Notes: generated by a model from the sequence alone, not told the origin. Positions 1 through 6,696 are shown, counted from the stretch's first letter. The stretch is 7,385 nucleotides of DNA from an uncultured Verrucomicrobiota bacterium (GCA_903864375.1 CAIPFS010000417.1:1-7385); one strand, 5' to 3'. Numbers and translations: made by a program.

Positions 1-1400
1 CTTTTCTCACCCGCAGCACCACGGGACTGGGAACCATGGCCCTGGCCACGCTTCTGAATCCGCGCACCCAGTCGGCGGCGGCTTCCGCGCATACCGGAGG
101 AGCCCTGCCCCATCTTCATTGGGCGCCCAAGGCGAAGCGGGTCATTTACCTTTTCCAATCCGGAGCCCCGTCCCACCTCGACCTCTTTGACCCCAAGCCC
201 AGGCTGGAGCAAATGACCGGCGAAGAACTTCCGCCCAGCGTCCGGATGGGCCAGCGGATCACGGGCATGACGGCCGGACAAACGGTTCTCAAGTGCGTTG
301 GTTCCGCCTACCCGTTTCAGAGATACGGGAAGTCCGGCACCGAACTGAGTTCCCTCCTGCCGCATACCGGCAGCATCGTCGACGACATCGCTTTGGTCCG
401 GTCCGTCCACACGGACCCCATCAATCATGATCCGGCGGTGACTTTCTTTGGAACCGGTAATCAACAGCCCGGACGCCCCACCATGGGGGCCTGGCTGGCC
501 TATGGGTTGGGAAGTGAAAACGCCAATCTCCCATCCTATGTCGTCCTGACCAGCGGCAGCGGCGGCCAGGCACTCCAGGCCCGCTATTGGGGAAACGGAT
601 TCCTCCCGGCCAATTATCAGGGAGTCCAGATGCGCAGTTCCGGCGACCCGGTCCTCTACGTTTCCAATCCTCCCGGCCTCAGCAGTACCGCCCGGCGGCA
701 ATTGCTGGACGCCATGCAGGAGCTCAACCGGAAACAGTTGGGAGCCTTGAGTGACCCCGATATCGGGACCCACATCGACAATTACGAACTGGCCTTCCGG
801 ATGCAAACCAGCGTCCCCGAGTTGATGGACATTGGCACAGAACCGAAGGAAGTACTGGAGAGCTACGGGGCTCAACCCGGCAAGCCTTCGTTTGCCAACA
901 ACTGCCTCCTGGCCCGGCGGCTGACGGAACGGGGTGTCCGCTTCGTGCAACTGTGCCATCGGGATTGGGACCATCACGGTGGATTGCCCGATGGACTGAA
1001 GGCTCAAACCCGCAACACCGACCAGGCCAGCGCCGCCCTCGTCAAAGATCTGAAGCAACGGGGACTGCTGGACGAAACTCTGGTCATCTGGGGCGGTGAG
1101 TTCGGTCGAACCGCCTACTCACAAGGCGACATTTCCAAGACCAACTTTGGACGGGATCATCATCCGCGATGTTTCTCCATCTGGATGGCCGGTGGCGGCA
1201 TCAAGCCGGGCCTCGTCCTCGGGGGAACGGACGATTTCGGGTACAATATTGTCGAAGACCCGGTCAACGTTCACGATCTCCACGCCACGCTGCTGCATCT
1301 GCTGGGCATTGAGCATACCCAGTTCACCTATCGGTTTGAGGGCCGCGACTATCGCCTGACGGACGTCAGCGGCGAGCTGGTCAAGCCGCTGATCACTTGA
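1..1400 (+). CDS. DUF1501 family protein, Tat-exported, 5' end outside the window
   Basis: This is a DUF1501 protein, a family distantly related to sulfatases and alkaline phosphatases (AlkP-like fold) and usually found in PVC bacteria beside DUF1549/DUF1553 cytochrome genes. Its substrate is unknown. The ATG at 36 is not the real start. The frame is open from base 3 and reads FLTRSTTGLGTMALATLL, which is the end of a Tat signal whose twin arginines must lie just left of the window. Counting from the Met at 36, family motifs appear in order: LFQSGAPSHLDLFDPKP (about 39-55), a DPINHDPAVTFFGTG block (about 126-140), CHRDWDHHGGL (about 308-318), VIWGGEFGRT (about 349-358) and GRDHHPRCFSIWMAGGGIKPG (about 373-393). 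The conserved Asp and His residues look intact, and the C-terminal HDLHATLLHLLG segment ends normally. The stop is TGA at 1398-1400. The gene converges on the oxidoreductase ending at 1458. Family assignment is firm; molecular function is not known. Confidence 0.93.
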   Translation, partial: FLTRSTTGLGTMALATLLNPRTQSAAASAHTGGALPHLHWAPKAKRVIYLFQSGAPSHLDLFDPKPRLEQMTGEELPPSVRMGQRITGMTAGQTVLKCVGSAYPFQRYGKSGTELSSLLPHTGSIVDDIALVRSVHTDPINHDPAVTFFGTGNQQPGRPTMGAWLAYGLGSENANLPSYVVLTSGSGGQALQARYWGNGFLPANYQGVQMRSSGDPVLYVSNPPGLSSTARRQLLDAMQELNRKQLGALSDPDIGTHIDNYELAFRMQTSVPELMDIGTEPKEVLESYGAQPGKPSFANNCLLARRLTERGVRFVQLCHRDWDHHGGLPDGLKAQTRNTDQASAALVKDLKQRGLLDETLVIWGGEFGRTAYSQGDISKTNFGRDHHPRCFSIWMAGGGIKPGLVLGGTDDFGYNIVEDPVNVHDLHATLLHLLGIEHTQFTYRFEGRDYRLTDVSGELVKPLIT

Positions 1401-1424
1401 TCGAACAGACCGGTCGAGACACCC

Positions 1425-1458
1425 GGGCTCCGGGGTAAAGCCGGAAGCCCCGGCACCC
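1425..1458. terminator. Weak stem-loop between convergent genes
   Basis: The 57-bp gap between the two convergent stop codons can fold as GGG, a 2x2 mismatch, CCGGGG, a 12-nt loop, then CCCCGG, mismatch and CCC. No T-run follows on either strand, so it does not meet the usual intrinsic-terminator pattern. The convergent position is the main argument for a bidirectional role. Confidence 0.3.
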
Positions 1459-2765
1459 TACAAGCTCCAGCCCTTGCGATACCGGTGATGCAGGTATTGG
1501 TCGGCCTCGGGAACACCCACGGCCTTCATTTTGGCTGCATCCCACGCGAATTCGCGTCCAACACGATGGGCAATGTTGCCCAGCAGAACGGCCTCGGTCA
1601 GCGGACCGGAATAGTCGAAACTACAGAGGGTTTTTCCGCGGCCTTTGCAGGCTTCCGTCCATTCCTTGTGATGCCCGATGGAATTCGGAATGAATTCAGC
1701 GGGAGGCTGGACCCCTGCAAACTTGGCGGTGGGCAGCAAAACATGCTTGTCGTAGTCCGCCAGCAGCAGGCCCTTGCTGCCGACAAACAGCGTTCCATTC
1801 CCCCACTGGGGTAGTTCACCCTTGGCAAACTGTGGCGGACGCTTGTCCCCATGATACCAGGTGAGCTTCACCGGCCCGGTCTTGGTGCCGTCGCGACGGA
1901 CCCCGTGAGGATATTCCAATTGGGAAATCAGCCATGTCGGCGGGCAATCCCTGTCAACGGGAGGTCCGTCCAGAATCCGAACATGCGAGGGAGTCCGGAG
2001 TCCCAGTGCCCAGTGGGAGAGATCCACATGGTGACAACCCAGGTCCGCCAGGGTTCCACCGGCAAACGACCACCAATTGCGCCAGACGAAGGGGAGATAA
2101 TCCGGATGATACGGACGATAATCGACCGGCCCCAGCCAGAGATCGTATTCCAGCGTGGCCGGCACCGGCGGCGTTGTGGTGGGCACTTTCTTCCCTCCAA
2201 ATCCTCCGCCCACCCAGACGTGAACTTCATTCACCTCGCCGATGGTCCCGGATTGAATCAACTCCACGACCCGTCGGTAATTGTTCCCCCCGTGAATCTG
2301 GGTTCCAATTTGCGTGACCAGGCCGGTCTTGTGCGCCAGTTCCGTCACCGCGCGCACTTCTGAAATGGTGCGAGCCAGCGGTTTTTCGCAGTACACATGC
2401 CGTCCGGACTTGAGGGCCGCACAACTGATGACCGCATGGGTATGGTCCGGGGTCCCCACCACCACGGCATCAATGCCCTTCTGATCCAACACCCGGCGGT
2501 AATCCCGGAACTTGGCGGCTTTCGGATGAGTGGTCAGAGCTGCATTGAGAAACACTTCATCCACGTCGCAGAGAGCCACGATGTTCTCGTGCGACACATT
2601 ATCGAGATCGTACTTCGCCTGATTCGCTGTGCCGATCACGGCGATATTCAGTTTCTCGTTCGGAGACACTGCCCAGGCGGGCCCGGCATAACTCAATAAC
2701 CGGGTGGTCACCGCAGCTTGGGCAGATCGCGTCAGAAACCGGCGGCGGGATAGGTGGGAACTCAT
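1458..2765 (-). CDS. Gfo/Idh/MocA family oxidoreductase with Tat signal
   Basis: This is an NAD(P)-dependent sugar or polyol dehydrogenase-like protein of the Gfo/Idh/MocA family; the substrate cannot be read from sequence. I chose the ATG at 2765 (435 aa) over the upstream start at 2906, because it places a Tat motif (SRRRFL, residues 6-11) and an AWA cleavage site (about 30-32) where expected, and removes 47 residues of non-family sequence. An N-terminal Rossmann domain begins at residue 39 (LNIAVIG). The hallmark EKP is at 127-129. The catalytic-domain motif GGTLADLGCHHVDLSHWALG spans about 236-255. The WLGPVDYRPYHPDYLPFVWR segment is typical of the exported PVC subfamily. The glycine loop is odd: GTANQA replaces the usual GxGxxG, so cofactor binding may be altered. 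An Arg at residue 22 interrupts the hydrophobic part of the signal. The STAS/HATPase pair lies 97 nt upstream on the same strand. The stop is TAG at 1458-1460. Confidence 0.92.
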   Translation of the reverse strand: MSSHLSRRRFLTRSAQAAVTTRLLSYAGPAWAVSPNEKLNIAVIGTANQAKYDLDNVSHENIVALCDVDEVFLNAALTTHPKAAKFRDYRRVLDQKGIDAVVVGTPDHTHAVISCAALKSGRHVYCEKPLARTISEVRAVTELAHKTGLVTQIGTQIHGGNNYRRVVELIQSGTIGEVNEVHVWVGGGFGGKKVPTTTPPVPATLEYDLWLGPVDYRPYHPDYLPFVWRNWWSFAGGTLADLGCHHVDLSHWALGLRTPSHVRILDGPPVDRDCPPTWLISQLEYPHGVRRDGTKTGPVKLTWYHGDKRPPQFAKGELPQWGNGTLFVGSKGLLLADYDKHVLLPTAKFAGVQPPAEFIPNSIGHHKEWTEACKGRGKTLCSFDYSGPLTEAVLLGNIAHRVGREFAWDAAKMKAVGVPEADQYLHHRYRKGWSL

Positions 2766-2862
2766 GCGGGGAAAAGAATTACCCCGGGCGGTCCCACGGG
2801 GCAAGGACCAGATTCCCGTGAACATCAAACCGTCGGGAAACCTTGGACCCCACTCCCTGCCG

Positions 2863-3264
2863 TCAGGGCGTCCAGCACTTGACCATCTCCAGGCGGTTTT
2901 TTCCATCGCGCCGTTCGTAGTGAACTGAGTCCATTAAACGGCGCATCAAATGGACACCCAGACCGCCGATGGGCCGTTGTTCCAAAGGAAGCGACAGGTC
3001 GGGTTCCGGGGCATCCAGTGGATTGTAGGGAACCCCATCATCCAGGATCGTGAGGTGCAGCCGTCCCTCCTGGCTGCTGAAGGTGACCGTCAGTCCGTTC
3101 GCCCCGCCATGGTCGACCAGGTTTTGAACGTGCTCGGTCAGAGCGTGGTCGGCGGCGAACGCCACCTTGACGGGAACGCCAGCGGCACCAACAAAACTCT
3201 CCCACCGTTCCGCAACCACCTGGGCTGCGTCATGGGTCGCCGGGAGTGTGAATTCGGACTCCAC
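2863..3264 (-). CDS. RsbW-like anti-sigma factor / serine kinase (HATPase domain)
   Basis: This 133-residue protein is a stand-alone GHKL ATPase domain of the RsbW/SpoIIAB type. Known members bind a sigma factor or other target and phosphorylate a STAS partner on serine. The N box shows E44, N48 and H52 with regular four-residue spacing (TEHVQNLVDHG). The G1 box is DDGVPYNP (75-82), and the G2 box is GGLGVHLMRRLMD (100-112). Length is normal for the family. The start is GTG at 3262-3264. An in-frame TGA lies 18 nt before it and no other start codon lies between, so GTG is essentially forced. There is no good Shine-Dalgarno sequence. It follows the STAS gene after 30 nt, which fits one transcript and translational coupling. 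The likely partner is the STAS protein; its sigma target is not in the window. The stop is TGA at 2863-2865. Confidence 0.9.
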   Translation of the reverse strand: MESEFTLPATHDAAQVVAERWESFVGAAGVPVKVAFAADHALTEHVQNLVDHGGANGLTVTFSSQEGRLHLTILDDGVPYNPLDAPEPDLSLPLEQRPIGGLGVHLMRRLMDSVHYERRDGKNRLEMVKCWTP

Positions 3265-3294
3265 GCGAACGAGGAAAACTCAAATTGGAACGAC

Positions 3295-3600
3295 TCAGGT
3301 CTTTTCAACCACGCTGTCGCGAAACCCGGTGAGTTCCAATATCTGATCAATCTCGGGAGACGTTCTCGAAATCAACAGGGACTTTCCCTGGGCCTTCAGT
3401 TGTCGATGGTATTGAAGAATGACCCGGATGCCAGCCGAGCAAAGAAAGGTGGCCTCCGCCAGATTGATATAAATCCGGGTGGCACCCGCGCGGATGGCGG
3501 CCAGGACTTCCACCTCCAGCTGATGCGCCGCCGGACCGTCAATCCGTCCGCTCAGGAGGTAATCGTATTCGGTATCGTGGAGGTTCTTCGTGATCTGCAT
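3295..3600 (-). CDS. STAS-domain anti-anti-sigma factor
   Basis: This 101-residue protein is a single STAS domain of the SpoIIAA/RsbV type. In known systems it binds and inhibits the anti-sigma kinase when unphosphorylated and releases it when phosphorylated. The phosphorylation-site motif ATFLCSAGIRVIL (about 50-62) is present. Ser55 is the predicted acceptor, preceded by Cys where Ser or Asp is more usual. Strand-helix order fits the family: YLLSGRIDG near the start, IYINLAEATF before the site, then the SLLISRTSPEIDQILELTGF segment. The start is ATG at 3598-3600, with no clear Shine-Dalgarno sequence. It is the first gene of the minus-strand cassette, followed by the HATPase kinase. No PP2C/SpoIIE phosphatase, needed to reset the switch, is encoded here. 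The upstream intergenic region is shared with the divergent stress-protein gene. Confidence 0.9.
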   Translation of the reverse strand: MQITKNLHDTEYDYLLSGRIDGPAAHQLEVEVLAAIRAGATRIYINLAEATFLCSAGIRVILQYHRQLKAQGKSLLISRTSPEIDQILELTGFRDSVVEKT

Positions 3601-3868
3601 AAAGCGCTCGGTAAGCCGGACAAGAACAAAGCATGAGACGACGCGGGGGGCAATGCGGAACCCAGCCTTTCGGTCGGTGCCGGGTGGGTTCCCTCCGGAT
3701 GAAAGCCAAAATACGGCGGATCATTCCCAAGAAGCGGATGGCGTTGATCCCCATTCGATTCATGCTCTCATTGAAGCCCAACCCGACGATCGCTGACGGT
3801 GGGAAGCATCCCCCCCGGCGGGAGCGAGACGGGCACCGGAAGACGTCAACCGTTATCCACCTTTTCGC
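3601..3868. other. Divergent intergenic region between STAS and stress-protein genes
   Basis: This 268-bp stretch separates two outward-facing genes, so it must hold promoters in both directions if both are transcribed. I could not find a convincing -35/-10 pair for either. Small open frames on both strands (for example minus 3539-3781, a basic and cysteine-containing 80-residue frame overlapping the STAS start) have no recognisable domain and look like GC-driven chance frames. Confidence 0.5.
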
Positions 3869-4455
3869 ATGAACACCGATTTACCCCTCCCGAATACCGG
3901 CATCTCCAATCCCACCCCCGCCCCTGCGCCCGGCGGCCCTCCCACCGGAATTCATCTGCAACGAATTCTTGTCCCCGTCGATTTTTCAGACTGCGGCCGC
4001 AAGGCATTGCAGTACGGCATCCCCCTGGCCCGACAATACGGCGGAAAGCTGATTCTCCTCTATGTGATTCAGGAGCCCTATCCCGTCACTGAATTCGGGG
4101 GACTTGCCCTCGCCCAGATGGAGGCCGACCTGAGCGCTAACGCCGTGGCCGAACTCGACAAACTCGCCAATCAGGTGGTCCGGCCGCTGATCGCCGCCGA
4201 CACCCGCGTGGTCTTCGGTTCGCCGGAAACCCAGATTGTTGACATCGCCAGAGAGGAGGCCGTGACCTGATTGTCATCTCCACCCACGGACGAACCGGTC
4301 TGGAGCACATGTTTCTGGGCAGTGTGGTTGAAAACGTGGTCCGCCATGCCCCGTGCCCGGTGCTGGTCGTCCGCCAGAAGGAACACGAGTTCGTCGACTC
4401 AGCCGTAGCCGCCAATGAGCATTGGTCGAACGGTTCGCCGTCCGAAGCCGGCTGA
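3869..4455 (+). pseudogene. Universal stress protein (UspA family), frameshifted
   Basis: This is a UspA-fold nucleotide-binding protein split by a frame change. The first frame starts at ATG 3869 with a proline-rich extension (residues 1-27), then the domain start LQRILVPVDFSDCGRKAL (30-47) and LILLYVIQEPYPV. It runs to DIAREEAVT and stops at TGA 4268-4270. The rest of the domain continues in another frame from about 4264: DLIVISTHGRTGLEHMFLGS, then VVENVVRHAPCPVLVVR, ending at TGA 4453-4455. Joined, the gene would encode about 195 residues with the ATP-binding loop (THG, nine residues, GS; Ser replaces the first Gly). The junction reads gag gcc gtg acc tga. One extra base next to gtg would give EEA-x-DLIV, so a single-base deletion near 4262-4264 explains it. 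I see no slippery heptamer for programmed shifting. It may be a real pseudogene or a sequencing or assembly error; the downstream half is well conserved, which favours error or very recent loss. Confidence 0.9.
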
Positions 4456-4620
4456 AGAATTCATTCATCTCCGATTCATTTGGGGGCGTGTCTGTTGCGA
4501 CATGGCCCGGCTTGACAGGAGTTTCCACACCGCTTCTCAGCGGTCGATGGAATTTCCGCCAGCCGGGACCACGTCCGGTTTACCCCGGCTACACGTCACT
4601 CCCACAAATCCAAATCGGTT
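4456..4620 (+). other. Upstream region of the di-haem cytochrome gene
   Basis: This 165-bp gap precedes the cytochrome gene. It contains a perfect TTGACA at 4512-4517, but no acceptable -10 at 16-18 bp, so a sigma70 promoter is not supported. A small hairpin, ACCGCT (4529-4534), TCTC-type loop, AGCGGT (4539-4544), is present without a T-run. No gene is seen. Confidence 0.35.
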
Positions 4621-5871
4621 ATGAAACTCCCGCTCATTGTCTCCCGGACTGGAGCAGCCCTTGCCCTCTTTGGGATCCACCACGCCAGCGCCCACCCCAG
4701 GGAACTGCCACCCCCGCAGCAAGACGCTGAACGCCCGGCCCACAACCTGAATCCAACACTACCCCCGCCCCCTCGAGGGCGGTTTGGCGACCCTCTTTCG
4801 CGTCTCACGATCGGTCAACTGGCGGCATTTGCCACCGGGTCCGAAGAGTTCAGCAACGTTGAAACACCCGAATCCGGGCTGGGCCCCCTCTTCAACAACA
4901 CTTCTTGTGCCGCCTGTCACACTACTCCCGTGATCGGGGGCTCCAGCGCACTCTTCGTGACCCGCTTCGGGCGGATGCATCACGGGGTCTTCGATCCCAT
5001 GGCCGATCAGGGTGGTTCCCTGCTCCAACAGTTTGCCATTGACCCCGCGGTTCAGGAATTCATTCCCCGGGAAGCCAATGTGGTTGCACGACGCATCACC
5101 ACCCCGTTGTTCGGACTGGGCTTGATCGAAGCGATCCCGGACGACGCCATTCGAGCCAACGAGCGCCGTCCCCAGCCCGACGGTATCCATGGCCGTGTCG
5201 CCATCGTCACCGATGTGACCACCCAGACCAACCGGGTGGGACGCTTCGGTTGGAAGGCGCAGCAGGCAACCCTCCTCGCCTTTGCCGCGGACGCCTACGT
5301 CAACGAAATGGGTATCACGAGCCGTTTCTTCCCCACAGAGAACGCCCCCAATGGAAACACCGGGCTCCTGGCCGTTTTCGATCCAATTGCAGACCCGGAG
5401 GACGTCCTCAATCCCGTCACCGATAAAAGCGATATTGATGCCGCCGCGGATTTCATTCGCTACCTCGCTCCTCCACCCCCATTGCCGTTAAATCGTTCAT
5501 CTGCGGTGGGACAGCGCATCTTTGCGGATATCGGGTGCGCCGGATGCCACCTGCCGACACAACAGACGGGCCACAGCGAGGTGGCAGCCCTGAGAAATCA
5601 ACCGGTGAATCTATACTCGGACCTCCTGCTGCACGATATGGGCCGTCTGGCCGATGGCATTGGTCAGGCCGCTGCAGGGCCGCGGGAGATGAAGACCGCG
5701 CCTCTTTGGGGACTTCGGGCGCGCCCCGTCTTCCTCCACGACGGACGGGCGCCGACTCCCGACGCCGCCATTCTGGGACATGACGGTGAGGCCGCCCGGA
5801 GCCGGGACCGCTACCGGCAACTCAACCCGGTCCAGCGCCAGCAGCTGCTGGACTTCCTGAATTCGATTTAG
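4621..5871 (+). CDS. Di-haem cytochrome c, DHOR/DUF1111 family (putative di-haem oxidoreductase)
   Basis: This is an exported two-haem c-type cytochrome of the DHOR (DUF1111) family, related to MauG and cytochrome c peroxidases; its real substrate is unknown. The protein is 416 aa, on the short side for the family. Residues 1-24 form a Sec signal (MKLPLIV, then a hydrophobic stretch, ending ASA before HP). A proline-rich linker follows (about 29-52). Haem site 1 is CAACH at 96-100, in the family context GLGPLFNNTSCAACH. Haem site 2 is CAGCH at 306-310, after the AVGQRIFADIG helix. Downstream family motifs are LYSDLLLHDMG (331-341), REMKTAPLWGLR (355-366) and FLHDGRAPT (371-379). RFGWKAQQATLLAFAADAYVNEMGIT (208-233) is also characteristic. 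It probably works in the periplasm. The start is ATG at 4621, which gives the intact signal; there is no Shine-Dalgarno sequence upstream. It appears to be monocistronic. None of the partners often seen with this family (imelysin-like peptidase M75, a second DHOR gene) is beside it. Confidence 0.93.
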   Translation: MKLPLIVSRTGAALALFGIHHASAHPRELPPPQQDAERPAHNLNPTLPPPPRGRFGDPLSRLTIGQLAAFATGSEEFSNVETPESGLGPLFNNTSCAACHTTPVIGGSSALFVTRFGRMHHGVFDPMADQGGSLLQQFAIDPAVQEFIPREANVVARRITTPLFGLGLIEAIPDDAIRANERRPQPDGIHGRVAIVTDVTTQTNRVGRFGWKAQQATLLAFAADAYVNEMGITSRFFPTENAPNGNTGLLAVFDPIADPEDVLNPVTDKSDIDAAADFIRYLAPPPPLPLNRSSAVGQRIFADIGCAGCHLPTQQTGHSEVAALRNQPVNLYSDLLLHDMGRLADGIGQAAAGPREMKTAPLWGLRARPVFLHDGRAPTPDAAILGHDGEAARSRDRYRQLNPVQRQQLLDFLNSI

Positions 5872-5893
5872 GCGACGATGAACGTCAATCACA

Positions 5894-5942
5894 GCCTCCC
5901 TGGGAGAATGAAGAGAGGGAGAATTCGTTTAACCGGGGAGGC
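5894..5942 (+). terminator. Possible terminator stem after the cytochrome gene
   Basis: GCCTCCC (5894-5900) can pair with GGGAGGC (5936-5942), a perfect 7-bp stem with a 35-nt loop, beginning 22 nt after the stop codon and followed by a short pyrimidine run (TTTC). The long loop makes it a weak intrinsic-terminator candidate. Confidence 0.3.
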
Positions 5943-6020
5943 TTTCAAACGATAAGTCTTCGTCCATTCATTTTTTATGCAACCTTTTGATTCACATCAA
6001 CATCGGTAGGGCGATGCTGC

Positions 6021-6043
6021 GTCCGATCCGCGCCGGTTCGGAC
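6021..6043. repeat. Inverted repeat, 6-bp arms
   Basis: GTCCGA (6021-6026) and TCGGAC (6038-6043) are exact reverse complements with an 11-nt loop. A second small hairpin with a TCGG loop (CGGT/ACCG) overlaps the right arm. Taken with the two downstream hairpins, this suggests a structured intergenic repeat. Confidence 0.4.
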
Positions 6044-6082
6044 CGCGCCAATTCGGTGCGGGCACAACAAATCGTTGGGCCA

Positions 6083-6101
6083 AAGCGGCGGGACGCCGCT
6101 T
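6083..6101. repeat. Perfect GC-rich hairpin, possible interspersed repeat unit
   Basis: AAGCGGCG (6083-6090), loop GGA, CGCCGCTT (6094-6101) is a perfect 8-bp stem with a 3-nt loop. It lies in non-coding DNA and no T-run follows. The CGGCGGGACGCCG core resembles intergenic hairpin elements that I recall being frequent in verrucomicrobial genomes, though copy number cannot be seen in this window. Confidence 0.55.
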
Positions 6102-6105
6102 CCGC

Positions 6106-6123
6106 TTCGGACACCATTCCGAA
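6106..6123. repeat. Second inverted repeat beside the GC hairpin
   Basis: TTCGGA (6106-6111) and TCCGAA (6118-6123) form a 6-bp stem with a 6-nt loop, only 4 nt after the larger hairpin. The tandem arrangement suggests one compound element of roughly 6020-6125. Confidence 0.4.
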
Positions 6124-6255
6124 CGGGCGAAGCCAGTTGGCCGTCCGCAGGACCATTGGGACGGGGAGCCCTGATCGAACCGACCCGTAGTATTCTTGAC
6201 CGCTCCGAGCCCGCCGCACCATCACCACCCGGATTCACGCGCCAAATTCCTGGGG

Positions 6256-6660
6256 TTACCCCGGCTGGCCGGATTCGAGGTCGAAGAGCATCCGCCAGAT
6301 TCGGTCGAGCTCACCGCGCTCGACGACTTGAAGGGGTGTCGAGCCGTCGAAGGCGGCGTTGGGCGACTTCAACCAGCGGCCTACCTGGACCGGTTCCATC
6401 ACCCTCGCCAACCCGTCAAGCAATCGATCCATTTCAACCAGGGCCTTCTCCTGCTTTGGGGACGGCGATTCACCCTGGCTCCACTTGGCCACGGAACGGG
6501 GCGAAAAGCCGGTCAGACGCACGACCAACGGCTGCGACAGGGCAAACTTGCTCCGGTAGTGCCGCAACAAGTCGGTGTAGGTCTTCGCGTCGCGATGAGC
6601 GAATTGGAACGAATCGAGACCCTGGTGGATCGCCTTGTTCTTTCGAGTGATCGTGGCCAT
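6256..6660 (-). CDS. Xre/MbcA/ParS-family antitoxin
   Basis: This is the antitoxin of a RES-Xre module. It should neutralise the RES toxin by direct binding and act as a DNA-binding repressor of its own locus. From ATG 6660 it is 134 aa. A helix-turn-helix occupies about 41-63 (LSQPLVVRLTGFSPRSVAKWSQG). The C-terminal toxin-binding domain (Xre/MbcA/ParS C-terminal, formerly DUF2384) covers about 80-134, with GRWLKSPNAAF and the RGELDRIWRMLFDLESG end; in known complexes this end blocks the toxin's NAD pocket. An alternative TTG start at 6702 would add 14 residues and overlap the toxin stop as TTGA. I prefer ATG 6660, because the alternative extension would translate a palindromic operator-like sequence and TTG is a poor start. 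The stop is TAA at 6256-6258. The order, toxin upstream of antitoxin, is the reverse of that in mbcA-mbcT. Confidence 0.88.
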   Translation of the reverse strand: MATITRKNKAIHQGLDSFQFAHRDAKTYTDLLRHYRSKFALSQPLVVRLTGFSPRSVAKWSQGESPSPKQEKALVEMDRLLDGLARVMEPVQVGRWLKSPNAAFDGSTPLQVVERGELDRIWRMLFDLESGQPG

Positions 6661-6668
6661 AACTTCTG

Positions 6669-6696
6669 CCTGCAAAGTAGCCTGCAAATTTGCAGG
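6669..6696. promoter_or_regulatory. Operator-like palindrome with an extra half-site at the toxin-antitoxin junction
   Basis: CCTGCAAATTTGCAGG at 6681-6696 is a perfect 16-bp palindrome. A third copy of the half-site CCTGCAAA lies at 6669-6676, 12 bp from its repeat. Three identical 8-bp half-sites in 28 bp, directly in front of a helix-turn-helix antitoxin gene, fit an autoregulatory operator for dimeric antitoxin. The binding protein is inferred. Confidence 0.65.

Larger units (their letters stand above)
5872..6255. other. 384-bp gene-free region with multiple stem-loops
   Basis: Neither strand carries a frame with a recognisable domain. Minus frames of 78-93 residues here are rich in Arg, Ala and Ser and look like translations of structured GC-rich DNA. 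The left part (5872-5995) is AT-richer with a T-run near 5971-5976. The right part (about 6000-6190) holds several short inverted repeats, listed separately. It lies between the 3' ends of the cytochrome and the antitoxin gene, so no promoter is required here. Confidence 0.6.

Noticed and set aside
1851..2363. 170-codon plus-strand frame opposite the oxidoreductase
   Set aside because: It lies wholly antisense to the conserved Gfo/Idh/MocA domain and has no family features.
2855..2868. CCCTG/CAGGG hairpin over the HATPase stop codon as a terminator before the oxidoreductase gene
   Set aside because: Only 5 bp of stem and no T-run on the transcribed strand; not enough to call a terminator.
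3539..3781. 80-residue minus-strand frame upstream of and overlapping the STAS gene
   Set aside because: It overlaps 62 bp of the STAS gene in another frame, shows no domain and has an arginine/proline-rich composition typical of GC-driven chance frames.
4259..4273. Programmed ribosomal frameshifting in the stress-protein gene
   Set aside because: There is no slippery heptamer or shifty stop context at the junction, and a one-base deletion explains the frame change more simply.
4512..4517. Perfect TTGACA as a -35 element for the cytochrome gene
   Set aside because: No acceptable -10 hexamer lies 16-18 bp downstream; a lone hexamer is expected by chance.
6000..6190. CRISPR array or tRNA in the stem-loop region
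   Set aside because: There are no regularly spaced direct repeats and no cloverleaf with a TTCGA-type T arm in the right arrangement.
5992..6228. Minus-strand 78-residue frame in the gene-free region as a small protein
   Set aside because: It is rich in Arg, Ala and Ser, spans the inverted repeats and has no ribosome-binding site; it is more likely a translation of the structured repeat DNA.
6241..6262. GGGG-TTA-CCCC mini-hairpin over the antitoxin stop as a terminator
   Set aside because: A 4-bp stem with a 3-nt loop and no proper T-run is too weak.
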